Below, in pieces: positions 14,303 to 23,459 of a stretch of DNA of 64,000 nt. The stretch comes from an uncultured Clostridia bacterium. Its GTDB lineage: Bacteria > Bacillota > Clostridia > UBA1381. The DNA is taken from assembly GCA_934476675.1 (NCBI GenBank), contig CAKSOE010000005.1, positions 1 to 64,000 on the forward strand, in the 5' to 3' direction. The translations under genes were made by a program, and so were the position numbers. The notes beneath the pieces were generated by a model, which did no database searches, was not told the DNA's origin, and worked only from the letters and a program-made list of their open reading frames with translations. Within the stretch, counting starts at the first letter, position 1. Each line of letters begins with the position of its first letter.

Positions 14303-16603
14303 ATGCCAAAACCATCGGGAAATAAAATAAAAAAACGTACCCTTGCAATGGCGGGGGTGGTTTTTGCGTGTCTTGCCGGATTGGTTGTGCGTGTGGCATA
14401 CTGGCAGATTGTGCGCGGCGATGAATTAAGCACAAAGGCAAAAAATCAGCAGCAGGGCAGCAGCGTTATAACCGCCGCAAGAGGAAATATTTTCGACCGC
14501 AACGGCAAAACTCTGGCGGAAAGCGCATCGGTAAGCACTTTAATATGTAATCCGCAGGACGTCAAGGATAAGGGCAATGCGGAGGAAATCGCAAAAAGGC
14601 TGTCGCCGATACTCAATATGAGTTATGACGATATTTTAAAGCTGCTTAAAAAGGACAACCGCTATCAGGTGATAAAAAAGCGCATTTCCATGGACGAAAC
14701 AAACGCTGTGGAAAGAATAATAAACCCCGGCGATAAAGCGAGCGATGAGGCAAAAAAAGCCGCAAAGCAGTTTACGGGCGTTTATTTTGAAAGCGATTCA
14801 AAGAGATATTATCCGTTTGATATAGCGCCGCACGTGCTTGGGTTTACCGGCTATGACAACAACGGCTTGCAGGGAATAGAGCTTACCTTTGACGAGCAGC
14901 TTTCCGGAAGAGCCGGAGCGATTTTGTCAAACCAGAGCGCAAGGGGAACGTCGCTTTCCTCGCAGCAGGCGGAATACGTTGAAGCCGCCGATAAAGGCAA
15001 CGATGTCGTGCTGACGATTGACGAAACAATACAGCACTTTCTTGAAAAACGACTGGAAACGGCAGTTGTTCAGAATAAGCTCAAAGAGGGCGCGGCAGGC
15101 ATAATAATGAATCCGAAAACGGGAGAAATTCTTGCAATGTCCACCAAACCGGATTTTGACGCAAACGATCCGTATAATGTGGAAACGTTTAATAAGATAG
15201 CCGTTGACTTCACCTATGACGGCGAAAAGAAAGATGAAAAAGAGGACGCATCGCCCTCATCTTCGCCGAAACCGACGGAGGATCCGAAAAATATGAGCGA
15301 CGAAAAAATCGCCGCCATGCGTAACAAGATGTGGCGAAATAAGGCTGTGTCGGATACATACGAGCCGGGTTCTACCTTTAAGATCATCACCGCGGCGGCG
15401 GCATTGGAGGAGCATTTGGTTGACGGCAATACGAAATTCTATTGCCCCGGCTTCCGTGTTGTTGAGGACAGACTTATAAAATGTTCAAATTCGGACGGTC
15501 ACGGCCCCGAAACCTTTACGCAGGGCGTTTTAAACTCCTGTAACCCGGTATTTATCGACATAGGCTTAAAGCTCGGTTACGAGAAGTTTATGGAATATTT
15601 TACTGCGTTCGGACTTACCGAAACGACAAAAATTGAGCTTGGCGGCGAAAGCACAAGCATTTACTATAAAACGAAAATGAATAACGTCGATTTGGCAACA
15701 AGCTCATTCGGACAGGGTTTTCAGGTCACGCCGATTCAGCTTGTAACCGCGATAAGCGCAGTTATAAACGGCGGTCAGCGTATGCGTCCGCAGATTGTAA
15801 AGGAAATCCGCAACAACGGCGGAGTTGTCAAGTCGTATCAGCCGGAGGTCGTGAGCCGCGTAATATCGGAGGAAACCTCGGCAAAAATGCGCGACGTGCT
15901 TGAACAGGTTGTTTCAAAGCCGGACGCAACGGGTAAAAATGCGTATGTTAAAGGCTGCCGTATAGGCGGAAAAACAGGAACTTCGGAAAAAAATCCGCGC
16001 GGAAGTGATAAACGTATCGCATCGTTTGTCGGCTTTGCTCCTGCAAACGATCCGGAAATCGTGTGCCTTGTCATGCTTGACGAGCCGCAGGTTGATAATA
16101 AATACGGCGGAACGATTGCCGCTCCGCTTGTGGGTGAAATTATAGAAGATACATTGAATTATCTCGGAATTGAGAAACAGTATACATCAGACGACACCCC
16201 CGAGAACATGATAGAAGTGCCCGATGTCCGCGATATGTCCATGGAGGATGCGGAGAGCAAAATCAAGGAGCTTTCCCTCTATTACAAGATAAAGGGCAAA
16301 GGCAATAAAATAACCGCACAGCTGCCGAAACCGGGCGTTATGATGCGTGAACATTCGACCGTTATCCTCTATACAGAGGAGGATACGGACAAAACAACCG
16401 CAACCGTACCGAATCTCAAAAATATGTCGGTTGACGAGGCACAGGCGGTACTTGCCGGCTGCGACCTTAACTTTGAGGTTGTCGGCGCGGGACACAGCGA
16501 ATCGAAAAATTCATATGCGGTAAATCAGAGTATAAAAGCAGGCGAAAGTGTTTCGCCGGGAACAGTTGTCGGAGTGGAATTCAGACAGACTGCAATAGAT
16601 TAA
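14303..16603 (+). CDS. Penicillin-binding transpeptidase with two PASTA domains (SpoVD/FtsI type)
   Basis: 766 residues, class B PBP that cross-links septal or spore-cortex peptidoglycan with its partner FtsW/SpoVE. It has an N-terminal membrane anchor (~12-30), a dimerisation domain ('ARGNIFDRNGKTLAESASVS', ~55-75) and the transpeptidase domain. Catalytic motifs are SxxK in 'YEPGSTFKIITA' (~355), SNS in 'KCSNSDGHG' (~395) and KTG in 'GGKTGTSEK' (~555). Two C-terminal PASTA domains start at 'VPDVRDMSMEDAE' (~640) and 'VPNLKNMSVDEAQ' (~700). An insertion rich in Asp, Glu, Ser and Pro sits before SxxK. Whether it is the vegetative FtsI/PBP2b or the sporulation SpoVD cannot be told from sequence; it is the only such gene in the cluster. 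Confidence 0.93.
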   Translation: MPKPSGNKIKKRTLAMAGVVFACLAGLVVRVAYWQIVRGDELSTKAKNQQQGSSVITAARGNIFDRNGKTLAESASVSTLICNPQDVKDKGNAEEIAKRLSPILNMSYDDILKLLKKDNRYQVIKKRISMDETNAVERIINPGDKASDEAKKAAKQFTGVYFESDSKRYYPFDIAPHVLGFTGYDNNGLQGIELTFDEQLSGRAGAILSNQSARGTSLSSQQAEYVEAADKGNDVVLTIDETIQHFLEKRLETAVVQNKLKEGAAGIIMNPKTGEILAMSTKPDFDANDPYNVETFNKIAVDFTYDGEKKDEKEDASPSSSPKPTEDPKNMSDEKIAAMRNKMWRNKAVSDTYEPGSTFKIITAAAALEEHLVDGNTKFYCPGFRVVEDRLIKCSNSDGHGPETFTQGVLNSCNPVFIDIGLKLGYEKFMEYFTAFGLTETTKIELGGESTSIYYKTKMNNVDLATSSFGQGFQVTPIQLVTAISAVINGGQRMRPQIVKEIRNNGGVVKSYQPEVVSRVISEETSAKMRDVLEQVVSKPDATGKNAYVKGCRIGGKTGTSEKNPRGSDKRIASFVGFAPANDPEIVCLVMLDEPQVDNKYGGTIAAPLVGEIIEDTLNYLGIEKQYTSDDTPENMIEVPDVRDMSMEDAESKIKELSLYYKIKGKGNKITAQLPKPGVMMREHSTVILYTEEDTDKTTATVPNLKNMSVDEAQAVLAGCDLNFEVVGAGHSESKNSYAVNQSIKAGESVSPGTVVGVEFRQTAID

Positions 16604-16624
16604 ACTTATCAGGGGGGTATTATT

Positions 16625-18064
16625 ATGCTGGCATCCGAGCTTATCGGGAAAAATTGGAACAGTGGCATTGAAGATTTTGAAATAACGGGTATAGCCTACG
16701 ATTCAAGAAATGTTCTTCCGGGGAATGTATTCGTCTGCATAAAGGGTTTTGAAACAGACGGTCACAAATACGCCGCCTCCGCCGTGGAAAACGGCGCGTC
16801 GCTTATTATTGCGGAGAATAAGATAGATGTTAACGTTCCCGTAATTTATGTTAAGGACTCGAGAAAGACAATCGCCGAAGCAGCGGCGCAGTTCTACGGA
16901 AATCCGTCCGAAAAATTCAGACTTGTCGGAGTGACGGGAACAAACGGAAAAACTACAATAACATATCTTTTAAAAAGCATCCTTGACGAAGCCGGAAAAA
17001 GAGTCGGAGTAATAGGTACAAATCAGAACATAATAGGCGATAAGGTGCTTATAACGCAAAGCACCACGCCCACCACGCCGAACGCTTTGGAATTGCAGCA
17101 GCTGTTTGCCGAAATGGCACAGAGCGAGGCGGAATATGTGGTTATGGAGGTTTCGAGCCATGCGCTGGAGCTTGACAGAGTTTACGGCTGTCGGTTTGAC
17201 GTGGGAATATTCACAAATCTGACACAGGATCACCTTGATTTCCATAAAACAATGGAAAACTATTATAAGGCTAAGGCAAAGCTGTTTACCATGTGCAAAA
17301 AGGGCGTTGTCAACAGTGACGACGAATACGGAATGCGCATTGCAAACGAGGCAAGCTGCGAGATTATAAAGGCAGGGCTTGAGGACGGCTGCGACCTTAA
17401 AGCGGAAAATATAAAAATAACCGCGCGCGGAACGGATTTCGACATGATTTATAAGGGCGAAAAGTATCCGGTAAATCTGCGTATTCCCGGAAAATTCAGC
17501 GTATATAATGCAATCTGTGCGGCAGGCGCAGCGATTGAACTGGGCATAGATATTGCAACAATTCAAAAAGGACTTGCTGCTGCGGCAGGCGTTTTGGGAC
17601 GAGTGGAGGTTGTTCCGACAGATACGGACTACACCGTAATTATCGACTATGCGCATACGCCGGACGGCTTGGAAAACATCATTAACTGTGTTCAGGGCTT
17701 TGCGCAGGGCAGAGTTATTACGGTGTTCGGCTGCGGCGGCGACCGCGACAGCGCAAAGCGTCCGATAATGGGCGAGATTGCCGGCAGACTTTCCGACTTC
17801 AGCATAATTACTTCGGATAATCCGAGAACGGAGGATCCGCAGAAGATTGTAGACAAGATTGAAGAGGGCATGAAAAAGACCGGCGGTAAATATATATGTA
17901 TAACCGACCGCCGCGAGGCAATAGGCTATGCGCTTGACAATGCAAAGGCGGGCGATGTTATAATACTTGCCGGAAAAGGTCAGGAGACATATCAGATTAT
18001 CGGCAAGGAGAAATTTGATTTCGATGAACGCGCGGAGGTTTATTCTCACCTGCGCGGAAAATAA
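16625..18064 (+). CDS. murE: UDP-N-acetylmuramoyl-tripeptide synthetase, meso-DAP type
   Basis: 479 residues. This cytoplasmic ATP-dependent ligase adds the third amino acid to UDP-MurNAc-L-Ala-D-Glu. The P-loop 'GVTGTNGKTTITYLL' lies near residue 105. The specificity motif DNPR ('IITSDNPRTEDP', ~400) marks the meso-diaminopimelate-adding form, so the wall is probably of A1gamma type. ATG 16625 is 21 nt after the PBP stop, and a GGGGG-type site precedes it. It is the first of the two consecutive ligases; murD is not in its usual place downstream. Confidence 0.97.
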   Translation: MLASELIGKNWNSGIEDFEITGIAYDSRNVLPGNVFVCIKGFETDGHKYAASAVENGASLIIAENKIDVNVPVIYVKDSRKTIAEAAAQFYGNPSEKFRLVGVTGTNGKTTITYLLKSILDEAGKRVGVIGTNQNIIGDKVLITQSTTPTTPNALELQQLFAEMAQSEAEYVVMEVSSHALELDRVYGCRFDVGIFTNLTQDHLDFHKTMENYYKAKAKLFTMCKKGVVNSDDEYGMRIANEASCEIIKAGLEDGCDLKAENIKITARGTDFDMIYKGEKYPVNLRIPGKFSVYNAICAAGAAIELGIDIATIQKGLAAAAGVLGRVEVVPTDTDYTVIIDYAHTPDGLENIINCVQGFAQGRVITVFGCGGDRDSAKRPIMGEIAGRLSDFSIITSDNPRTEDPQKIVDKIEEGMKKTGGKYICITDRREAIGYALDNAKAGDVIILAGKGQETYQIIGKEKFDFDERAEVYSHLRGK

Positions 18065-18074
18065 CGATATAAAT

Positions 18075-18108
18075 AAGGGAACGGCTTGTTTCTTGCGGCC
18101 GCTCCCTT
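18075..18108 (+). other. Intercistronic hairpin between murE and murF
   Basis: AAGGGA (18075-18080) pairs with TCCCTT (18103-18108), extended by CGGC/GCCG inside. Only a short TTTT follows 9 nt later, so it is a weak or partial terminator at most. Confidence 0.45.
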
Positions 18109-18145
18109 AAACGGTTTTAAGATAAGTTACGATGGGAGAGGCACA

Positions 18146-19513
18146 ATGCAGAAATTAACCATAAACGATATTCTTTCCGCAACGGGCGGAAAACTTGTAT
18201 GCGGCAGCACCGATACGGAATTTTCGGAAATTACGACCGATTCGAGAAAGGCTGCGGAGGGAGTTTTGTTCATTCCGCTTGCGGGCGAAAAATTTGACGG
18301 TCATGAGTTTATAAACGCGGCGTTTGATATGGGCGCGTCGGCGGTTCTGACGCAGAAAAATATCGAGCCGCTCCTCGGCAAAACAATAATCCGTGTTGAC
18401 GATACCTTTAAGGCGCTTGCGGATATTGCGAGGTATTATAAGGCGAAGTATAACGTGCCGACCGTTGCAGTCACCGGAAGCGTCGGAAAAACCACAACAA
18501 AGGATATGATTCATGCGGTTTTGAGCACACGCTATAATACCTTGAAAACCGCCGGAAATTTCAATAATGAAATAGGACTTCCGCTCACGGTTTTCCGTTT
18601 GGAAAAAGAGCATCAGATGGCGGCGCTTGAAATGGGAATGAGCCATTTCGGCGAAATCGAACGTCTTGCCGCCATTGCGCGCCCCGATGTTGCGGTGATA
18701 ACGAATATTGGAATGTCGCATATTGAAAATCTCGGCTCACGCGAGGGGATTTTCAAAGCAAAAATGGAGGTTACAAAGCTTTTTGACGCCCATAACGTGC
18801 TTATCGTGAACGGTGACGATGAATTTCTTTCGACAACAAAGGGAAAAGGCGCTTATAACGTAATATACTACGGCATAACCAATCCCGAAAACGATGTTTA
18901 CGCAAAGGATATTGTAAATAAGGGCGTGGACGGAACGGAGTTTACGGCTGTGACTGACGAGGGCGAATACAGAGTTGAGGTAAGGGTTGCCGGAGAGCAT
19001 AACGTGTATAATGCGCTTGCGGCGATATGCGTCGGACGGCAGTTTAATATACCCATGGAAAAAATCCTTGACGGAATAAAAAATTTCGAGCTTACCGCTA
19101 TGCGTATGTCCGTTGAGGAAACGGACGGCATGACGATAATAAACGACTGCTACAATGCGTCGCCCGATTCGATAAGAGCCGCGTTAAAGGTTCTCGGTTC
19201 GATAAAAGGAAAGCGCAGAGTGGCAATTCTGGGCGACGTGCTTGAAATGGGAGGCTTTGCTCCGAAAGCGCACTATGAACTCGGTCAGAACGTGTTTGAA
19301 AACGCACAGGTGCTTATTACCGCCGGAGAAAATTCGGAATTTATCGCAAAAGGCGCGGCGGAGTGCGGTATGAAAGAGGTTTATTCGTTCAAAAAAACGC
19401 TTGAAGCGTGCAACTTTGCAAAGAAATTCGTACAGCCGGACGACGCTGTTTTAATCAAAGCGTCAAGAGGAATGCACTTTGAAGAAATCTACGAGGCATT
19501 AACGGAAAAATAA
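18146..19513 (+). CDS. murF: UDP-N-acetylmuramoyl-tripeptide-D-alanyl-D-alanine ligase
   Basis: 455 residues from ATG 18146 ('MQKLTINDILSAT'), chosen because GGGAGAGG sits 5 nt upstream; the frame stays open 60 nt further up through non-coding-looking sequence. It joins D-Ala-D-Ala to UDP-MurNAc-tripeptide using ATP. The P-loop 'AVTGSVGKTTTKDMIH' lies near residue 110, and the family signature 'NDCYNASPDSIRAAL' near 330-345. It sits between murE and mraY in the standard dcw order. Confidence 0.96.
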   Translation: MQKLTINDILSATGGKLVCGSTDTEFSEITTDSRKAAEGVLFIPLAGEKFDGHEFINAAFDMGASAVLTQKNIEPLLGKTIIRVDDTFKALADIARYYKAKYNVPTVAVTGSVGKTTTKDMIHAVLSTRYNTLKTAGNFNNEIGLPLTVFRLEKEHQMAALEMGMSHFGEIERLAAIARPDVAVITNIGMSHIENLGSREGIFKAKMEVTKLFDAHNVLIVNGDDEFLSTTKGKGAYNVIYYGITNPENDVYAKDIVNKGVDGTEFTAVTDEGEYRVEVRVAGEHNVYNALAAICVGRQFNIPMEKILDGIKNFELTAMRMSVEETDGMTIINDCYNASPDSIRAALKVLGSIKGKRRVAILGDVLEMGGFAPKAHYELGQNVFENAQVLITAGENSEFIAKGAAECGMKEVYSFKKTLEACNFAKKFVQPDDAVLIKASRGMHFEEIYEALTEK

Positions 19514-19537
19514 GCTTTTTTGAAAGGACAGCGCAAA

Positions 19538-20572
19538 ATGGAAATTATAAAACAAATGTTAATGAACGATTTACTCGGACTTGTCATAGCGTTTGCCGTG
19601 ACGGCTGCGTTGGGGCCGGTGTTTATACCGTGGCTGCATAAGCTTAAATTCGGGCAGGAAATCCGCGAGGAGGGGCCTAAATGGCATCAGAAGAAGTCCG
19701 GTACGCCTACCATGGGCGGAATTATGTTTATTGCCGGAATCGGCGCGGCGATTATTGCATATATTATCATACTTGCCGCAAAGCATAACATAAACGGTAC
19801 GTCCTTAAAGGCGGCGCTGGTGTTTGTGATAGCTCTCGGATTCGGAATAATCGGCTTTATAGATGACTATATCAAGGTGGTAAAGAAAAGAAATCTCGGA
19901 CTGACCGCCCTGCAGAAGTTTCTCATGCAGCTTGTGCTGACTGCGGTTTATGTGAGTGTGCTGTATTTCATGGGCGAGCTGAAAACGGAGATTTACATTC
20001 CGTTTGTGAAAAATCCCGTAGGACTTCCGGTGTGGCTGTACATACCGTTTGTAATGTTCGTGTCGGTCGGCGTGGTAAATGCCGTAAACCTCACGGACGG
20101 CTTGGACGGCTTGGCGGCAAGCGTAACGGTTGTTGACGGAATATTCTTTACGCTTGTTTCGTTTGTCGTGTTTGCTGCGTCGGGAATTTCATATTTTGCG
20201 GCGGCTCTCACGGGCGGACTTCTGGCATTTCTTATTTATAATAAATATCCGGCAAAGGTATTTATGGGCGATACCGGTTCGCTGTTTCTCGGCGCGGCGG
20301 TGGCGCTCATGGCGATAGGACTTAAAATGGAAATATTCCTTATTCTTGTCGGATTTGTCTATTTTGCGGAGACGCTTTCGGTAATTATGCAGACTTCGTA
20401 TTTCAAATATACAAAGAAAAAATACGGCGAGGGAAGAAGAATATTCAAAATGACGCCGATACATCACCATTTCGAGATGTGCGGCTGGACGGAAAAAAAG
20501 ATTGTCAGAGTATTTACGCTTGTAACGCTTCTGCTGTGTCTTACAGCATGGCTCGGGGCGCCTATGGCGTAA
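19538..20572 (+). CDS. mraY: Phospho-N-acetylmuramoyl-pentapeptide-transferase
   Basis: 344 residues from ATG 19538; AAAGGA lies 8-13 nt upstream, so an in-frame TTG at 19520 is disfavoured. This polytopic membrane enzyme moves phospho-MurNAc-pentapeptide onto undecaprenyl phosphate to make lipid I. Signatures are 'KWHQKKSGTPTMGGIMF' near the N-terminus, the catalytic 'DDYIKVVKKRNLGL' (~110), 'NLTDGLDGLAAS' (~185) and 'IHHHFEMCGWTE' near the end. It is followed after 17 nt by ftsW, without the murD gene usual at this point. Confidence 0.97.
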   Translation: MEIIKQMLMNDLLGLVIAFAVTAALGPVFIPWLHKLKFGQEIREEGPKWHQKKSGTPTMGGIMFIAGIGAAIIAYIIILAAKHNINGTSLKAALVFVIALGFGIIGFIDDYIKVVKKRNLGLTALQKFLMQLVLTAVYVSVLYFMGELKTEIYIPFVKNPVGLPVWLYIPFVMFVSVGVVNAVNLTDGLDGLAASVTVVDGIFFTLVSFVVFAASGISYFAAALTGGLLAFLIYNKYPAKVFMGDTGSLFLGAAVALMAIGLKMEIFLILVGFVYFAETLSVIMQTSYFKYTKKKYGEGRRIFKMTPIHHHFEMCGWTEKKIVRVFTLVTLLLCLTAWLGAPMA

Positions 20573-20589
20573 TGTGAGAGGAGTAACCG

Positions 20590-21813
20590 ATGGTGAAACA
20601 GCACGGCGCATACAATAAAAGAAAAAACACTGCGGCGGTGAAAAAAACACATTCCTCACGCATAGAGGAGCTGAACCGTAAATATAAGGAAAATTCGAGA
20701 ACGCTTACAGGAGAAATAGACTACACGTTTTTGTCTATTATCGTTCTGGTGCTGTCGTTCGGACTGGTTATGCTGCTTTCGGCGTCCGCGCCGTCGGCGA
20801 GCGTGATTTATAAGGGCGATTCCTACGGACTGTTCAAGCGTCAGCTGGTATTTGCGGTTGTGGGCGTTGTCGGAATGTGGGTGGTTTCGCGGATAAATTA
20901 TAACAGATACAAAAAATACGTGCCGTCAATGATGCTGGCGTGTACGTTTATGCTGATTCTGGTTGCAATTCCGTTTATCGGTAAATCCTTTAACGGCGCA
21001 AGAAGATGGCTGCCGATACCGGGTATTCAGATTCAGCCTTCAGAATTTATGAAGCCCGTTATAGCAATGTATTTCGCAACGCAGATAGAACAGGGCAAAA
21101 ACGATTTGAGAACGCTTAAAGGAAATATGCCCTACCTCGGCTGGATTGCGGCAATCACTGCGCTTATGCTTGCCGAACCGCATCTGAGCGGCGCAATAAT
21201 CATTGCCGGAATAGGTATGGTTCTGCTTGTCGCGGGCGGTATGCCGGTTAAGCCGATTATTGCCGGAATTATTCCGGTCGGCGCGGCGGTGGTCGGCGGA
21301 GTTTATCTGTGGAGTCCGGTAAGATGGAACAGAATAGTAAGCTTTCTGCACCCGTTCCAGGACGTGCAGAATACGGGTTATCAGGTTGTGCAGGGTTTGT
21401 ATGCGATAGGCTCGGGACGTATTTTCGGTCTGGGTCTCGGACAGAGCGTGCAGAAGTATACGTATCTGCCCGAACCGTATAATGATTTCATATTTGCGAT
21501 AGTATGCGAGGAGCTTGGACTTGTCGGCGCTGTAATAGTAATTGCGCTGTTTGCGCTGCTTATTATGCGTGCGCTGCGCATTGCGTTAAATGCGCCCGAT
21601 ACGTATTCCATGCTTGTCGGCATAGGCATAACGGCACAGATTGCAATTCAGACTACGCTGAATATTGCGGTTGCAACCTCATCGGTGCCGAATACGGGCG
21701 TGTCGCTCCCGTTTTTCAGCTACGGCGGAACGTCGGTTATGACGCTTTTGCTTGAAATGGGAGTGCTGCTGAATATATCGAGGTATTCAAATAAAAGGAT
21801 TAAGAGCAGTTAG
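20590..21813 (+). CDS. FtsW/SpoVE/RodA-type peptidoglycan glycosyltransferase
   Basis: 407 residues. A Lys/Arg-rich cytoplasmic N-terminus (~1-50) precedes about ten membrane spans. SEDS-family signatures include 'NGARRWLPIPGIQIQPSEFM' (~135-155) and the C-terminal 'PFFSYGGTSVMTLLLEMGVL' (~375-395). SEDS proteins polymerise lipid II with a cognate class B PBP, probably the one at 14303. Position between mraY and murG fits FtsW or SpoVE; sequence alone does not separate them. ATG 20590 follows GAGGAG. Confidence 0.93.
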   Translation: MVKQHGAYNKRKNTAAVKKTHSSRIEELNRKYKENSRTLTGEIDYTFLSIIVLVLSFGLVMLLSASAPSASVIYKGDSYGLFKRQLVFAVVGVVGMWVVSRINYNRYKKYVPSMMLACTFMLILVAIPFIGKSFNGARRWLPIPGIQIQPSEFMKPVIAMYFATQIEQGKNDLRTLKGNMPYLGWIAAITALMLAEPHLSGAIIIAGIGMVLLVAGGMPVKPIIAGIIPVGAAVVGGVYLWSPVRWNRIVSFLHPFQDVQNTGYQVVQGLYAIGSGRIFGLGLGQSVQKYTYLPEPYNDFIFAIVCEELGLVGAVIVIALFALLIMRALRIALNAPDTYSMLVGIGITAQIAIQTTLNIAVATSSVPNTGVSLPFFSYGGTSVMTLLLEMGVLLNISRYSNKRIKSS

Positions 21814-21830
21814 GAAAGGACGGAGTTTTT

Positions 21831-22943
21831 ATGCGCGTAATATTTGCCGGCGGCGGAACAGGAGGACATATCAATCCGGCGATTTCGGTTGCCGATTATG
21901 CAAAAGCACATGACGATAATTTCAAGGCGCTGTTTATAGGCACGAAAAAGGGACTTGAAACAAAGCTTGTTCCGGCGGCGGGGTATGATATAGAATATAT
22001 CGCCGTTCAGGGCTTTGACAGAAAGCGTCTTTTAAGAAATGTCAAAACAGTAACGCAGCTTGTGTCGTCCGTAAGGAGCTGCAAGAAGATAATAAAGGAA
22101 TTCAAGCCGGATTGTATCGTATGTACCGGAGGATATGTAAGCGGCCCCGTCACAATGGCGGCGAAACAAATGGGAGTCGGGGCGCTTATTCATGAGCAGA
22201 ATGTGTTCCCCGGTCTGACCGTAAAGATTTCGGAAAGGTATGTGGATTATATAGCGCTGAGCTTTGACGAAACAATAAATGAAATGAAGGATAAGTCCAA
22301 ATGCGTCGTTACCGGAAACCCGATAAGGAGCGAAATTCTTTGCGCCGACAGAGAGGAAAGCCGTAAGCGGCTCGGCATTGATAAGCCGTTTGTACTGATT
22401 TTCGGCGGAAGTCTGGGTGCGGCAAGGATAAACGATACGGTTGTTGAAATTCTCGGTAAAATCGTTTCGGACGGCAAAATAAAGCTTGTGTTCGGAACGG
22501 GTGACAGAAACTATTCCGACGTAATGAAAAAAATCGGCGAAAGAGGCATACAGCTTAATTCAGATGTGCAGGTTTTGCCGTATATCAATAATATGGCGGA
22601 TATGATGGCGGCGGCAGATGTGGTGGTGTCGCGTTCGGGCGCAATTACGGTCAGCGAAATTGCCGCAATGGGTAAGCCGTCGATACTTATTCCGTCGCCG
22701 AATGTTGTGCGCAATCACCAGGAACAGAATGCGCGCGAGTTTGAAAAATGCGGTGCGGCGGCGGTGATTACCGAAGCGGAGCTTACACCGGAGCGGCTTT
22801 ATAAAAAGCTTTCCGAAATGACGGAGGATAAAGAGGGTATGCAAAAAATGTCCGAAAACCTCAAAAAGCTTGCGCGTACCGATGCCCTGGAAAAGCTTTA
22901 CGGACTGATGCTGAAAATGGCGGATAAAAATGGTAAAAACTAA
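21831..22943 (+). CDS. murG: UDP-N-acetylglucosamine-MurNAc-pentapeptide transferase
   Basis: 370 residues, GT28 family. It adds GlcNAc to lipid I at the inner face of the membrane to form lipid II. The N-terminal glycine-rich loop 'FAGGGTGGHINPAISVA' and the second loop 'FGGSLGAARINDTVVE' (~180) are present, with the donor-site stretch 'VVSRSGAITVSEIAAMGKPS' (~265-285). ATG 21831 has GGAAAGGACGG upstream. Its last 14 nt overlap the next gene, indicating translational coupling. Confidence 0.97.
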   Translation: MRVIFAGGGTGGHINPAISVADYAKAHDDNFKALFIGTKKGLETKLVPAAGYDIEYIAVQGFDRKRLLRNVKTVTQLVSSVRSCKKIIKEFKPDCIVCTGGYVSGPVTMAAKQMGVGALIHEQNVFPGLTVKISERYVDYIALSFDETINEMKDKSKCVVTGNPIRSEILCADREESRKRLGIDKPFVLIFGGSLGAARINDTVVEILGKIVSDGKIKLVFGTGDRNYSDVMKKIGERGIQLNSDVQVLPYINNMADMMAAADVVVSRSGAITVSEIAAMGKPSILIPSPNVVRNHQEQNAREFEKCGAAAVITEAELTPERLYKKLSEMTEDKEGMQKMSENLKKLARTDALEKLYGLMLKMADKNGKN

Positions 22944-23454
22944 AAGACTTACACTTACGGCAATGCTCACAGGCATTGCCGTGGCTGTATTTGCCGTAGA
23001 ATCGCAGATACCGCCGATTGTGCCTGTACCGGGCGTTAAATTGGGGCTTGCAAATGCGGTCACACTGTTTGCAATGGCGGTATTGAGCCGCCGCGAGGCG
23101 TTTTTGACGCTTGCGGTAAGAATTATTTTGTCGTGCGTGTTTTCGGGTGGCATGAGTATGTTTGTATATAGCGTTTCGGGCGGCGTTTTAAGCTTTGCGG
23201 TAATGTGCGCCGCACTGAAACGGTTAGGCTGTGATAAAATATGGGCGGTAAGCGTGTTCGGTGCGGCGGCGCATAATGTCGGTCAGCTTGCGGCGGCGTG
23301 TGCCGTTACGGGCAATGCGGCGGTGATGTATTATCTGCCGGCGCTTTTGATTTCGGGAATAGTTACAGGTTTATTTACGGGAATGTGTACATATTATATA
23401 TTAAAGAATAAATATGTAAAAAGGATTTGCGCCGCGCTTGCGGAGGATAGGTGA
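22930..23454 (+). CDS. Gx transporter family / heptaprenyl diphosphate synthase component I-like membrane protein
   Basis: 174 residues, about five hydrophobic spans, with the conserved 'ESQIPPIVPVPGVKLGLANA' signature near the N-terminus and 'RIILSCVFSGGMSMFVYSVS' in the middle. The family is annotated both as heptaprenyl diphosphate synthase component I and as an ECF-like 'Gx' transporter; the membrane topology favours transport. It overlaps murG by 14 nt and is followed 5 nt later by apbE, a pairing often seen near flavoprotein or Rnf modules, but no Rnf genes are here. Substrate is unknown. Confidence 0.75.
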   Translation: MVKTKRLTLTAMLTGIAVAVFAVESQIPPIVPVPGVKLGLANAVTLFAMAVLSRREAFLTLAVRIILSCVFSGGMSMFVYSVSGGVLSFAVMCAALKRLGCDKIWAVSVFGAAAHNVGQLAAACAVTGNAAVMYYLPALLISGIVTGLFTGMCTYYILKNKYVKRICAALAEDR

Positions 23455-23459
23455 TGTGA

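Noticed and set aside
16970..18049. 359-residue minus-strand open frame
   Set aside because: Complement of murE, whose motifs are secure; composition typical of a shadow frame and no promoter or ribosome site.
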